Notes: generated by a model from the sequence alone, not told the origin. A stretch of DNA of 64,000 nt from Bog-473 sp963730785 (GCA_963730785.1 CAVSTF010000010.1:868001-932000); one strand, 5' to 3'; positions 30,921-39,370 are shown, counted from the first letter of the stretch. Program-made: numbers and translations.

Positions 30921-31670
30921 ATGACGCCGCCCCGAGTCCCCCGAGACATGGCGGCTGCACCCGAGGGGTCCAAGAAGCCGGTTCGCCCGACCGGCGACGG
31001 TTCCGGCTCCTTCACCGAGTCCATCGCCGATCGCACCGGATTGCCATTTGGCGAGGCCGACGCCGTGGGCGCCCCGGCCAGCCGCCGGGTGCTGCGCAGC
31101 CAGGGCCGGCGCACCATGCGCAAGCTCCTGGACGCCGCCATGATCGCCTTCGACCAGCGCGGCTACCACGCCACCCGGGTCAACGACGTGGTCGAGATCG
31201 CCAAGACGTCGCACGGGACCTTCTACCTGTACTTCTCCAACAAGGAAGACCTGTTGCGGGCTCTGGTGACCGAGGCGGCCACCGAGGCCCAGCATCTCTA
31301 CGACACCCTCAACGCCTCACCCGAGAATGGTGAGACGCCGTCGTGGGACGACGTCCGAGGCTGGATCAGCGCCTACTCGACCATGTGGCTCCGCAATGCG
31401 CCCCTCTTCCGGTCCTGGACCGACCTGTCCACCATCGACCCCGAACTGATCGACATCATCCGCCAGACCTTCACGGTGATGGCCGAGGCCTTGGCCCAAC
31501 AGATCGGCCCCGAAGCGTCCGGCCACATCATCGATCCGCAGGCCGCCGGCCTGGCCGTCTTAGCCATGCTCGACCGCTTCCACTACCTGCGGGAGTTTGC
31601 CGGGCAGCCGGTCGACGAAATCGCCATCGACACCATGACGACGATGGTCTACCGGGCGCTGTTCGACTAA
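30921..31670 (+). CDS. TetR/AcrR family transcriptional regulator
   Basis: A 249-residue TetR regulator with an unusually long N-terminal extension of about 60 residues before the DNA-binding domain. The helix-turn-helix reads VNDVVEIAKTSHGTFYLYFS, followed by NKEDLLRALV. The ligand domain ends FAGQPVDEIAIDTMTTMVYR, typical of actinobacterial regulators of lipid genes. GGAGG lies only one nt before the chosen ATG, so a start further downstream is possible. It is divergent from the CoA-transferase and could be the regulator of the TGACAC-N3-TGTCA sites; this is inference. Confidence 0.87.
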   Translation: MTPPRVPRDMAAAPEGSKKPVRPTGDGSGSFTESIADRTGLPFGEADAVGAPASRRVLRSQGRRTMRKLLDAAMIAFDQRGYHATRVNDVVEIAKTSHGTFYLYFSNKEDLLRALVTEAATEAQHLYDTLNASPENGETPSWDDVRGWISAYSTMWLRNAPLFRSWTDLSTIDPELIDIIRQTFTVMAEALAQQIGPEASGHIIDPQAAGLAVLAMLDRFHYLREFAGQPVDEIAIDTMTTMVYRALFD

Positions 31671-31687
31671 TCCGGCTGCCGGGGCGG

Positions 31688-32470
31688 TCAGCCTCCGCCG
31701 AAGACCAGGTTGAAGATCCCGTCGACGCCCGACCCGTGCAGCGTCAGTCCCCCGTCGACCACGATGTTCTGACCGGTGATGAAGCGAGCCAGGTCCGAAC
31801 AGAGGAACACGACCACGTCGGCGATGTCCTCGGGCTCACCAATCCGTCCGGCCGGGGTGTCGCGGTCGAAGCGGTCGATCTGCTGGGGGAAGACATCGAG
31901 CAGGGGCTTGGTCATGGTGGTGCGGATCATCCCCGGTGAGACCGCGTTGACCCGGATGTGCGGGGCGTACTCCAGCGCGGCGGTGGCGGTCAGTCCGGCC
32001 ACGGCCGCCTTGCTGGCCGAGTAGGGACCCTCCCCCGCTGCCGGTCGGGTGCCGCTGATAGAGGCCGTATTCACGACCGCGCCCTTGCCGTTGGCTTTCA
32101 AATGCGGGATGGCCGCTCGGAACCCGGCGTAGACGCCGGTGAGGTTGACTCGCAAGACGCGCTCCCACTCGGCTGGTTCGATCTCTTCCAGGCGACCGAA
32201 GCCTGATGTGCCGGCATTGTTGTAGAGGAGCGAGAGGCCGCCGAGTTCGGCCACGGCGGCGTCGACTACCTGGCGCAGCTCGTCGGGATCTCCGACATCG
32301 ACCCCGAAGGCGAAGCCATCAATTTCCTTGGCCACTGCTTCGGCCGCGTCACCATCAAGGTCGAGCACGGCGACCCGGGCCCCTTCCTCGGTCATGCGGC
32401 GGGCGGTGGCCCGGCCGATACCCGAACCGCCACCGGTGACGATCGCCTTGGCTCCATTAAGCAGTCCCAT
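31688..32470 (-). CDS. SDR family oxidoreductase
   Basis: An intact classical SDR of 260 residues. It begins MGLLNGAKAIVTGGGSGIGR with the TGxxxGIG cofactor motif, has NNAG near residue 85, the catalytic Ser in TASISGTRP and YSASK. The C-terminal FITGQNIVVDGGLTLHG is typical. An acidic residue after strand 2 (VLDLDG) suggests NAD(H) preference. It lies just downstream of the TesB gene on the same strand (13 nt), so these are probably co-transcribed. Confidence 0.92.
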   Translation of the reverse strand: MGLLNGAKAIVTGGGSGIGRATARRMTEEGARVAVLDLDGDAAEAVAKEIDGFAFGVDVGDPDELRQVVDAAVAELGGLSLLYNNAGTSGFGRLEEIEPAEWERVLRVNLTGVYAGFRAAIPHLKANGKGAVVNTASISGTRPAAGEGPYSASKAAVAGLTATAALEYAPHIRVNAVSPGMIRTTMTKPLLDVFPQQIDRFDRDTPAGRIGEPEDIADVVVFLCSDLARFITGQNIVVDGGLTLHGSGVDGIFNLVFGGG

Positions 32471-32482
32471 TGGCCTCTCCCT

Positions 32483-33475
32483 TCACTGGTGGTGTCGCGA
32501 TTGTGTGGCATTGGTGGCGTCCATTGCGGCGTCCCCTTCAACCAGGCGTCGTTGCTCACGTTCCATCCAGGGCGGGGTGTCGAAGTTGAGCGGTACTTCC
32601 AACCGCCGGATCAGCAACTCCTGCGCCATGCTCATATCCAGTTGACCGTCCGCCCCGTGCATGGTGGCCCGAATGGTGGAGCGCCCGCCGGAGTTCACCA
32701 AGCGCCTGCAGGTCGAAGAGGTGCCATTCGTCGGCCCGGGTCGGCCGATGGAACCACAGCGCGTGGTCCAGGCTGGTGTCGGTATGGGTACCCCAGGTGC
32801 CCAGACTGAGCGGCCGAAACGACGCGCCCGTCATGTCGGAGACGTAGGCCATGACGCAGGCATGCAGGGCGGGATCGTCGGGCATGCGCTCGCGGGTTCG
32901 CATCCAGCAGCGGCGGGTGGACAAGAAGGTGCCGTCTTCCCGCTTCTCGGTCGAGCCGAGCTCCCGTATGTCGAAGGGGAAGGGTGCTTCGAACCCCGGC
33001 ACGTCGGCCGGAAAGGGCACGCCTTCCTGCATCGGTAGCTGGTACTCGTCACCGTCCTCCGGCGCGTGGAAGGAACAGTGCATGGTGAAGGCCGCCTTGC
33101 CTTCTACCTCGCTCACCACCTCCCGGATACTGAACGAACGCCCGTCCCGAATGCGTCGGACGGTGTGGGTGGACGGCACGCCTGGGTGGGACGGGCGCAG
33201 AAAATAGCCGTGCAGAGAGTGCACCCTCAGCCCGGCGGGCACGGTGCGGATGGCCGCGTGCAGCGCTTGAGCCACCACCATGCCGCCGAAGGTGCGATTG
33301 CCGGGCCACCAGTTCGGGCTGACCGACACGAAGCGCTCGTTGCCGTCGGGGTCGGGTTCGGTTGGTTCGCCGACAAAGGCAGCCAGCAGCTGCGGCAGGG
33401 TGCCGGACATGAACTCCAACTCGTCGATGTCCATGTGATCCGGAACCTGGGCGCCTGCTCCTCGGGAGCACTCAT
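32483..33475 (-). CDS. Acyl-CoA thioesterase II (TesB-like), frameshifted
   Basis: A double-hotdog acyl-CoA thioesterase of about 330 residues. Key segments are PNWWPGNRTFGGMVVAQALH, VHSLHGYFLRPSHPGVP and SLDHALWFHRPTRADEWHLF. The recovered C-terminus contains GRSTIRATMHGADGQLDMSM. Frame changes lie near 33445 and 32705. The start at 33475 is chosen because its ATGA overlaps the stop of the upstream ureidoglycolate lyase-like gene. TesB-type enzymes release free acids from acyl-CoA; chain-length preference is unknown. Confidence 0.85.
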
Positions 33476-33975
33476 GCCAGCACCACGTCCACCGACAGTC
33501 CCTTGGCGGCCAGGTCGACGCAGGCGTTGTCGTCGGCGTACCGCAGGCCTTGCACATTGAAGAGTTTCACGGCATCGGCCTCCGTCGGGAACGGGCCCCA
33601 GTGCCATGTCCCCTGGTGCAACACGAACGGCTCCAGCGGCTCCAGACGGAAGACCCGGATGGTATCGACATCACCGGGCGAATCGAAGGTGACGGAGGCG
33701 GGGGCGACGGCGATGATGGCCGGCACATCGAGCGACATGATCGTCTGGGTGTGCGTGTCGTGGCGGAAGAGCATGTCGCAGCGCAATCCGTCCGGTGTGG
33801 CCGGCACTTCGGCCCGAGCGTGCCCGATGATGTTGACATGGGCGTCATCCATCGTGAAGGTCAGCCGCTGATCCCCGTCACGGGGATCGGTGTCCTCCAC
33901 CGGAAGCCAGCCGAAGGGGGACCAGGCCGCCTCAGATAACGGCTCGGGGCCGACGGTACGTCGCACTTCGGACAC
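33472..33975 (-). CDS. Ureidoglycolate lyase-like protein (AllA family)
   Basis: A 167-residue protein of the ureidoglycolate lyase fold. In purine breakdown AllA splits ureidoglycolate to glyoxylate and urea. The family pattern is visible in LEPFVLHQGTWHWGPFP and KLFNVQGLRYADDNACVDLA. Whether this member acts on ureidoglycolate is uncertain, since related cupin-like proteins occur outside purine clusters. A cupin gene and a glyoxylate reductase-like gene lie divergently across a shared operator, which fits glyoxylate metabolism. Confidence 0.7.
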   Translation of the reverse strand: MSEVRRTVGPEPLSEAAWSPFGWLPVEDTDPRDGDQRLTFTMDDAHVNIIGHARAEVPATPDGLRCDMLFRHDTHTQTIMSLDVPAIIAVAPASVTFDSPGDVDTIRVFRLEPLEPFVLHQGTWHWGPFPTEADAVKLFNVQGLRYADDNACVDLAAKGLSVDVVLA

Positions 33976-34030
33976 GGAAATCCCTTCACTCGCTCGCTCG
34001 TGTGCCCGCCGGCACGCCGGCGATCTAACC

Positions 34031-34044
34031 TGACACTGCTGTCA
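34031..34044. promoter_or_regulatory. Candidate operator TGACAC-TGC-TGTCA
   Basis: A perfect TGACA-N4-TGTCA palindrome in the divergent promoter between the ureidoglycolate lyase-like gene (33975) and the cupin gene (34072). It is part of the seven-copy family. Confidence 0.55.
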
Positions 34045-34071
34045 GTCTACGGAGCGAGAGAGGACGTCAAA

Positions 34072-34455
34072 ATGGACGTGCGCAGTATCGAGGCCAAGGC
34101 CCCCGTCGTCGAGCACAACGGCACTGTTCCCGTCTGGTGGATGATCGAGTCCCGCGAGTTCAAGGACATCACCGACGGTGGCTACCTGGAGCTGGTCAAC
34201 GAGTTCGAAGTGCCTGGTGGCGGCCTGGTCGATCCCCACTCCCACCCGACGCACGAGTTCTATTACGTGATGAACGGCAAGGGCATCATGACCATCGACG
34301 GCGAGGACCGTGACATTTCCCAGGGCGACCTGGTCTACATCCCGCCAGACAAGATCCATTCCCTGCGCCCGATCAGTGACCACGCGCCGATCCACTGCTT
34401 CTGCTTCGCCATTGGCGTCAAGGGCGCCGGCGAAATCAACTACACCACTCACTGA
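34072..34455 (+). CDS. Cupin domain-containing protein
   Basis: A 127-residue single-domain cupin starting MDVRSIEAKAPVVEHNG after a GAGAGAGGA site. The metal-binding cupin motif 1 reads DPHSHPTHEFYYVMNGKG and motif 2 GDLVYIPPDKIHSLRP, so a divalent metal is expected. The reaction is unknown. It abuts the hydroxyacid dehydrogenase (stop TGA at 34453-34455, next GTG at 34456), implying a two- or three-gene operon. Confidence 0.85.
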   Translation: MDVRSIEAKAPVVEHNGTVPVWWMIESREFKDITDGGYLELVNEFEVPGGGLVDPHSHPTHEFYYVMNGKGIMTIDGEDRDISQGDLVYIPPDKIHSLRPISDHAPIHCFCFAIGVKGAGEINYTTH

Positions 34456-35406
34456 GTGGCTCGAGTCCTCGTGACCCGTCGGCTCACGCCGGGCGGGACT
34501 GATCCGCTCGTTGCCGCGGGGCACGAGATCGTTTCCTTCGACGACGGCACCGACCCGGCGTTGTCGCCGGCTGATTTGGCTGCGCAGGCGGCCGAGTGCG
34601 ACGGCATGGTGTGTCTGCTGACCGACCGTATCGACGCCACTGTGTTGGAGGCGGGCCGGGCCGGTCGTCTCCGGGTGGTCGGGACGGCCGCGGTTGGGTA
34701 CGACAACATCGATGTGGCGACCGCTCGCTCGTTGGGCATCAGTGTGTGCAACACGCCGAGCGTGCTCGATGACACCACGGCCGACTTGGCCTTCTTTCTG
34801 ATCCTGGCGGCTCGGCGGGATGCCTCTGCGGCCGAAGCTGATCTGCGGGAGGGTCGCTGGACCGGCTGGGGTTTCAACACCAATCTGGCCCACGACGTGC
34901 ATGGGGCCGTCTTGGGTTTGGTCGGCTACGGGCGCATCGCCCAGGCGGTGGCTCGGCGGGCTGCCGGTTTCAACATGGAAGTGCTGCATACCTGTCGGAC
35001 CGACACCGGGCTGCCCGGGTACGTGCCGGAACTCGGTGAGTTACTGGCCCGGTCGGACATCGTGAGCCTGCATGTGCCGCTGACTGAGCACACTCGTCAT
35101 TTGATTGGTCGGGATGAGCTGGCACTGATGAAACCGACCGCGGTGCTGGTGAATACAGCTCGTGGTCCGGTGGTCGACGAGGACGCGCTGGCCGATGCCT
35201 TGGAAACGGGCACCATTGGTGGCGCCGGGCTCGATGTGTTCGACGGCGAGCCTTCGGTCAATCCCCGTCTGCTCACGGTGCCCCGGACCACGTTGTTGCC
35301 GCACATCGGGAGCGCCACCGTGGGGACTCGGACCCAAATGGCCCAGTTGGCCTGTCAGGGCGTGGTTGATGTGTTGGCCGGGCGGACGCCGCCGAATTTG
35401 GTCTGA
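34456..35406 (+). CDS. D-2-hydroxyacid dehydrogenase (glyoxylate/hydroxypyruvate reductase-like)
   Basis: An intact 316-residue D-isomer-specific 2-hydroxyacid dehydrogenase that would interconvert 2-oxoacids and D-2-hydroxyacids with NAD(P)H. The Rossmann motif is in GAVLGLVGYGRIAQAVARRA, the catalytic Arg region in LVNTARGPVVDEDALADALE, and the catalytic Glu/His in GLDVFDGEPSVNPRLL and LPHIGSATVGTR. GTG start directly after the cupin stop. Its pairing with a ureidoglycolate lyase-like gene across the operator suggests glyoxylate as a possible substrate; this is inference. Confidence 0.9.
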   Translation: MARVLVTRRLTPGGTDPLVAAGHEIVSFDDGTDPALSPADLAAQAAECDGMVCLLTDRIDATVLEAGRAGRLRVVGTAAVGYDNIDVATARSLGISVCNTPSVLDDTTADLAFFLILAARRDASAAEADLREGRWTGWGFNTNLAHDVHGAVLGLVGYGRIAQAVARRAAGFNMEVLHTCRTDTGLPGYVPELGELLARSDIVSLHVPLTEHTRHLIGRDELALMKPTAVLVNTARGPVVDEDALADALETGTIGGAGLDVFDGEPSVNPRLLTVPRTTLLPHIGSATVGTRTQMAQLACQGVVDVLAGRTPPNLV

Positions 35407-35431
35407 GGGCTGAGGGTTGAGGGCTGAGGGT
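35404..35431 (+). repeat. 14-nt tandem duplication
   Basis: The unit TGAGGGCTGAGGGT occurs twice in a row immediately after the dehydrogenase stop, followed by a third degenerate start (TGATGGCTGG) that contains the next gene's ATG. It contains no gene and is probably a replication-slippage product. Confidence 0.8.
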
Positions 35432-35433
35432 TG

Positions 35434-36144
35434 ATGGCTGGGTTGGCGGGGACGCTGGTCACCGAAGTTCGGCCCGAGTACGACGGGGGTCGAGGGGTCA
35501 CGGTGTACGTCCCGCCGGTGCCACCCGAGGCGATCGTGTACGCCGCCGATGGTCAGGGCTTCTCGAAGTGGGGTCGCTTTCTCGAAGGGGCCGACGTGCC
35601 GCCGACCATGGTCGTCGGTGTCCACGGGCTCACCGAGGAAATGCCCCGACTCCATGAGTACTCGCCGGTCTTCGACGAGGCTCGGTTCTCAGCTCATGAG
35701 CGGTTCTTCGTCGAGGACGTTCCCCGGTGGGTGCACTTACGCTTCGGCTTGGCACTACCGGCCGAGCAAACCGCCGTCTTCGGCTATTCCGGTGGCGGCG
35801 AACTGGCGCTGGCCTTGGGGCTGCGTCATCCGGATATCTACGGTGCGGTTTTCTCCGGCTCACCGGGTGGCGGCTACCAGCCGCCGAGCGACCTGCCCGA
35901 CGGTCCGGGCCGAGCGCTGCCCCGGGCGTGCCTGTTCGCCGGCACCCAGGAACCGTTCTTTCTCAGCAACGCCATCCGCTGGGCGGACGCGCTTCGAAAT
36001 GCCGGGGCTGACGTCGTCCTGCGAGAACGGAATGTCGAGCACGGTCCCAAGAACTGGACAGGTGAGTTTCCCCTTATGGTCGCGTGGGCCTTCGGGCCTG
36101 ACGGGTCCGGTGCTTCTGGTGTTATCCGGACAGTCGCTCGGTGA
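35434..36144 (+). CDS. Putative esterase (alpha/beta hydrolase fold)
   Basis: A 236-residue esterase-like alpha/beta hydrolase. The nucleophile elbow is GYSGGGELALALG near residue 113, the acid is likely in the AGTQEPFF region, and the His is in RNVEHGPKNW. The start is the ATG at 35434 (a TTG at 35431 is also in frame). It resembles the enterochelin esterase/esterase-D branch, without substrate information. Its 3' end overlaps the convergent DUF1905 gene by 23 nt. Confidence 0.82.
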   Translation: MAGLAGTLVTEVRPEYDGGRGVTVYVPPVPPEAIVYAADGQGFSKWGRFLEGADVPPTMVVGVHGLTEEMPRLHEYSPVFDEARFSAHERFFVEDVPRWVHLRFGLALPAEQTAVFGYSGGGELALALGLRHPDIYGAVFSGSPGGGYQPPSDLPDGPGRALPRACLFAGTQEPFFLSNAIRWADALRNAGADVVLRERNVEHGPKNWTGEFPLMVAWAFGPDGSGASGVIRTVAR

Positions 36145-36412
36145 GGCGAACGCTGACCATGTCGCCTTCACCTTTGCCTATCTTTTTCCGGAGTTCGGCC
36201 TTGATCGGCAGCTTGTGGGTCCCATCCCCCAGCGCCATGAACGAACTCCGAAATGGTTCGCCGTCCACCAAGCCAATCACCTTCACCAGACCCTTAGTAC
36301 CGAAGTATTCCGCCGAATCCGGCATGACCACGTAGGTCCAGCCGCCTTTGCTGGGACTCTTCTGCAACACGGCTCGAAAGACTTTGTTCACGCTGTGAGC
36401 CACTCGCACCAT
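36122..36412 (-). CDS. DUF1905 domain-containing protein
   Basis: A 96-residue DUF1905 protein starting MVRVAHSVNKVFRAVLQKSP. The family core is GGWTYVVMPDSAEYFGTKGL and the ending GKGEGDMVSVRLTERLSG. The fold is a small beta barrel of unknown function, often fused to bacteriocin-protection (OmdA) domains elsewhere. Its start lies inside the 3' end of hypB (25-nt overlap), so it is the last gene of a hypB operon, although no role in hydrogenase maturation is known. Confidence 0.8.
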   Translation of the reverse strand: MVRVAHSVNKVFRAVLQKSPSKGGWTYVVMPDSAEYFGTKGLVKVIGLVDGEPFRSSFMALGDGTHKLPIKAELRKKIGKGEGDMVSVRLTERLSG

Positions 36413-37191
36413 TCGCTGAGTCCTTGACCGGTCCGGGCACTGGCCTGGATGACCTGAGCATCTGGATTGATGTCCTTCAGGTTGGACAGAAACAGGTCCA
36501 GATCGAAGTCGAGGTGCGGGAGCAAGTCGATCTTGTTGACCACCACCACCTCGGCGGCTCGGAACATCACCGGATACTTGTACGGCTTCTCCTCGCCTTC
36601 GGTGATGGCATAGACCATCGCCTTGGCGTGCTCGCCCACTCTGAACTCGGCGGGACAGACCAGATTGCCCACGTTCTCGATGATGAGCAGTTCCAGATCG
36701 TCCAGTGGCAATCGGCTCATGCCGGATTGGACCATCACCGCATCGAGATGGCACTCGCCGCCGAAACCGGCACTGGTGTTGACCAGTGAAATGGCGGTGG
36801 CTCCGGCCCCTTCGAGCTCATCGGCGTCAAGACTGGTGGCGATGTCGCCTTCCAGGATGCCGATGCGGATTTGGTCACCCAGCTTTTGCAGCGTGCGTTT
36901 GAGCAGTGTCGTCTTCCCGGCCCCCGGTGACGACATCAAGTTGACGGCCCGCACGCCCGCCGCCTGCAACGTGGCGTGATTGACGTCGGCTATCCGATCG
37001 TTTTCCGAGAGCAGGTTCTCGAGAATGCTGATCCGGACCGTGCCTGTCTCGACGTAGCCGGTGTGGTCACCGACCTCCCGGTGTTCATGGTCGTGGTCAT
37101 GGCCGTGTTCATGGTCATGGCCGTGTTCGCCGTCGTGCAGGTGCTCGTGCAGATGCTCGCTACCGTCCTCGTGAAGGTGAAATCGCCCCAT
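36388..37191 (-). CDS. hypB: Hydrogenase nickel incorporation protein HypB
   Basis: The GTPase that delivers nickel to the hydrogenase large subunit together with HypA. Fifteen of the first 43 residues are His (HGHDHEHGHDHDHEH region), forming a nickel store. The P-loop SSPGAGKTTLL is near residue 88, the metal/GTPase site includes GFGGECHLDA, and NKIDLLPHL gives guanine specificity. The gene is intact at 267 residues, separated from the hyp genes of the main operon by 14 kb but next to the nickel transporter. Confidence 0.95.
   Translation of the reverse strand: MGRFHLHEDGSEHLHEHLHDGEHGHDHEHGHDHDHEHREVGDHTGYVETGTVRISILENLLSENDRIADVNHATLQAAGVRAVNLMSSPGAGKTTLLKRTLQKLGDQIRIGILEGDIATSLDADELEGAGATAISLVNTSAGFGGECHLDAVMVQSGMSRLPLDDLELLIIENVGNLVCPAEFRVGEHAKAMVYAITEGEEKPYKYPVMFRAAEVVVVNKIDLLPHLDFDLDLFLSNLKDINPDAQVIQASARTGQGLSEWCEWLTA
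37094..37129 (-). repeat. 18-nt tandem repeat coding for His-rich tract of HypB
   Basis: On the plus strand the unit TGGTCATGGCCGTGTTCA is repeated twice with one mismatch at the end. It encodes the alternating His-Asp/Glu/Gly tract. Copy number could vary between strains and change nickel storage. Confidence 0.7.
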
Positions 37192-37269
37192 GTGCTCACC
37201 CCTTCATTGGATGCTCGTATCGCAGCCTACCGACGCCCTCTGGTCGATGCCCTGTTGTCGAAGCCGTGG

Positions 37270-38409
37270 TCAGGCGGCGGCGGCCACCTCAACTAGGTCC
37301 GGCGGAACCAACTTGGCTTCCCACCTGTCCTCGACCCGGGCGAACTTCCAATAGAGCAGCGCGGCCACCCAGGTGGCCACGAAGACGGCCACGATGATGA
37401 AACCGGCCGTGTTGATGTTGAAGTTGGCGAAGAACGTCCAGAACGGACCGCCGAGGTTCGCCTCGGTCCCGATGAGGCCGACGAGCTCAATGGTGCCAAT
37501 AAAGAAGGCCACGAAGACTGACAACCCGGTGATGGTGAGGTTGTAGAAGACCTTACGAATCGGCTTGGAAAAAGCCCAGTCGTAGGCGAAATTCATGAAG
37601 CAGCCGTCGATGGTGTCAAAGAGGCTCATCCCGGCGGCGAACAAGAGGGGCATCGAGAGGACGGCGTAGAACGGGAGGCCCCCGGCGACGGCGGTACCGG
37701 CCAGCACCAGGAGGGCGACTTCGGTGGCGGTGTCGAAACCGAGGCCGAAGAGGATGCCGATCGGGTAGATCTTCCAGGGCGTGTCGATCTGACGGGCGTA
37801 GCGGCCGAAGAAGCGATTCATGAGGCCGCGGTTGTTGAGTTGCCGTTCCAACTCTTCGTTGTCGAAATGGCCGCTCTTCATCGCTCGGTAGACCTTGACG
37901 ATGCCGACCAAGACAATGAGGTTGAGTACCGCAATGAGATAGAGGAACGTCCCCGATACCGAAGTGCCGATGATGGTGGTGGCCGAGTGCAGGCCCGAAC
38001 CGGAGTGACCCACTTGCGAGTCCAGGCTGCGAATGCCGAAGTTGAGGGCGATGGCAAGCACGAAGACCACGGTCGAGTGGCCGAGCGAGAAAAAGAAGCC
38101 AACACTGAGCGGTCGCTGACCGTCACCTACCAGTTTGCGCGTCGTGTTATCGATGGCGGCGATGTGATCGGCGTCGAAGGCATGCCGCATGCCGAGTGTG
38201 TAGGCCAGCACGCCGGTGCCGAAACCGAAGAGTCCGGTCTTGGAGAGGTGGTAGTGATGACCAACGGCCGCGGCGAGCAATCCCCAGCCGAGCACGTTGA
38301 GTCCGAGAACGGCCAGCGCCATGCCGCCGAGACGAAGCCATTCCTTGCGGGTGAGACCCCGACGCAGTCGCACCAGCTTCGACGGGCGGTACGCCGCTGC
38401 CATGGCCAT
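37270..38409 (-). CDS. High-affinity nickel/cobalt transporter (NiCoT, HoxN/NixA family)
   Basis: An intact 379-residue secondary transporter with eight predicted membrane helices. The family signature RHAFDADHI at residues 75-83 in helix II, which binds Ni2+, is present, as are the second signature LGFDTATEV and the motif GMSLFDTIDG. It should import nickel for the hydrogenase. It is divergent from the ArsR gene, whose candidate operator lies between them. A start at the second Met (38403) is also possible. Confidence 0.93.
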   Translation of the reverse strand: MAMAAAYRPSKLVRLRRGLTRKEWLRLGGMALAVLGLNVLGWGLLAAAVGHHYHLSKTGLFGFGTGVLAYTLGMRHAFDADHIAAIDNTTRKLVGDGQRPLSVGFFFSLGHSTVVFVLAIALNFGIRSLDSQVGHSGSGLHSATTIIGTSVSGTFLYLIAVLNLIVLVGIVKVYRAMKSGHFDNEELERQLNNRGLMNRFFGRYARQIDTPWKIYPIGILFGLGFDTATEVALLVLAGTAVAGGLPFYAVLSMPLLFAAGMSLFDTIDGCFMNFAYDWAFSKPIRKVFYNLTITGLSVFVAFFIGTIELVGLIGTEANLGGPFWTFFANFNINTAGFIIVAVFVATWVAALLYWKFARVEDRWEAKLVPPDLVEVAAAA

Positions 38410-38488
38410 AGGGGAACCGTATTCTAATTACGAAGGGATCGCAATAAAGAACGACTGTTGTTTACGAGAGCCTCCCGATTGATTGACA

Positions 38489-38500
38489 TGCATATATGCA
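38489..38500. promoter_or_regulatory. Candidate metal-regulator operator (TGCATATATGCA)
   Basis: A perfect 12-bp AT-rich palindrome in the divergent region between the nickel transporter and the ArsR gene, 18 nt before the ArsR ATG. ArsR/SmtB sensors bind AT-rich palindromes of this kind. It overlaps the sequence TTGACAT, a plausible -35 element. Confidence 0.55.
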
Positions 38501-38517
38501 CACGTCAACATGTCTTC

Positions 38518-38907
38518 ATGAGTACGACGAAGCATCAGGGCACCGCGGGTCCCCTGTCGCAGTCGTCGGCCCAAGAAGTTGCTCGGCTGATGGGTGCACT
38601 GTCGACGGCGAGCCGAGTGCGCATACTGGCTCGACTCCGCTCTCAACCATGCACTGTGGGCGAGTTGAGTCTGGCCGTTGAGATGGAACAGCCTGCTGTT
38701 TCGCACCAGCTGCGCGTGTTGCGTGACCTTGGCTTGGTGGTGGGCAATCGGACCGGTCGTCATGTGGTCTACGGACTCTTCGATTCGCACGTGGCTGCCT
38801 TGATTGACGAAGCGCTGCGTCACATTGAGCACGTGACCCACGACGGAATGCGGGAGCCGAGCGACTTGGACGTGGTGCTGGGGCTGGGGTTGGCTTCGGG
38901 TGAGTAA
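38518..38907 (+). CDS. ArsR/SmtB family metalloregulator (probable nickel/cobalt sensor)
   Basis: A 129-residue winged-helix regulator. The chosen ATG begins MSTTKHQGTAG. The DNA-binding part reads CTVGELSLAVEMEQPAVSHQ, followed by LRVLRDLGLVVGNRTGRHVV. The C-terminal helix YGLFDSHVAALIDEALRHIE with HVTH supplies His/Asp ligands as in alpha-5 nickel/cobalt sensors such as NmtR. Together with its position opposite a nickel permease this suggests a Ni/Co-responsive repressor. Its stop overlaps the next start by 8 nt. Confidence 0.85.
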   Translation: MSTTKHQGTAGPLSQSSAQEVARLMGALSTASRVRILARLRSQPCTVGELSLAVEMEQPAVSHQLRVLRDLGLVVGNRTGRHVVYGLFDSHVAALIDEALRHIEHVTHDGMREPSDLDVVLGLGLASGE

Positions 38908-39370
38908 GCCAGTTGCCCCGCACTCGCACGGCGACACGACCACCATTGAGGACGCCCTCGAGCTGGTGCGTCAGAACGGAGGACGCATCACGTCGTCGCG
39001 ACGTTTCCTCCTGCGTGCGCTCTTTGATACCGAAGGTCACCACACGGCGGAGGAACTGGCGGCCGCGGTGCAGGCGCAAGCGCCCGATGTCCACCTCTCC
39101 ACCATCTACCGAAATCTCGATGAGCTGGAGAAGTTGGGCGTCATTGTGCATGCTCACTTGGGTCACGGCCCGGCGACGTATCACTTGGCCGCCTCGTCGC
39201 ATGGCCATTTCGTGTGCGAGGAGTGCGGGACAATGATTGAGGCGCCCGATGCGTTGTTTGGCGGGCTGGCCAGGGAAGCGAAGAAGCAATTCGGATTCGA
39301 GATCGACCCCCACCATTTCGCCATGCTGGGTCGTTGCGTTGACTGCGCCGCTGCTGACTCTCGACCTTGA
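38900..39370 (+). CDS. Fur family transcriptional regulator (Nur/Zur-like)
   Basis: A 156-residue Fur-family metalloregulator. The winged helix includes HTAEELAAAVQAQAPDVHLS and STIYRNLDELEKLGVIVHAH. Metal ligands are visible in the HGHFVCEECG and GRCVDC motifs (a CxxC pair and second CxxC typical of the structural zinc site). It starts at a GTG overlapping the ArsR stop, so both metal regulators are co-expressed. The nickel gene context favours a Nur-type role, but the metal cannot be read from the sequence. Confidence 0.87.
   Translation: MSKPVAPHSHGDTTTIEDALELVRQNGGRITSSRRFLLRALFDTEGHHTAEELAAAVQAQAPDVHLSTIYRNLDELEKLGVIVHAHLGHGPATYHLAASSHGHFVCEECGTMIEAPDALFGGLAREAKKQFGFEIDPHHFAMLGRCVDCAAADSRP

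Noticed and set aside
34042..34989. Minus-strand ORF of 315 codons opposite cupin and dehydrogenase genes
   Set aside because: Spans two intact plus-strand genes with recognisable motifs, so it is a shadow.
37083..37130. Short direct repeats as a CRISPR-like array
   Set aside because: They lie inside hypB, encode the His-rich tract and have no spacers.
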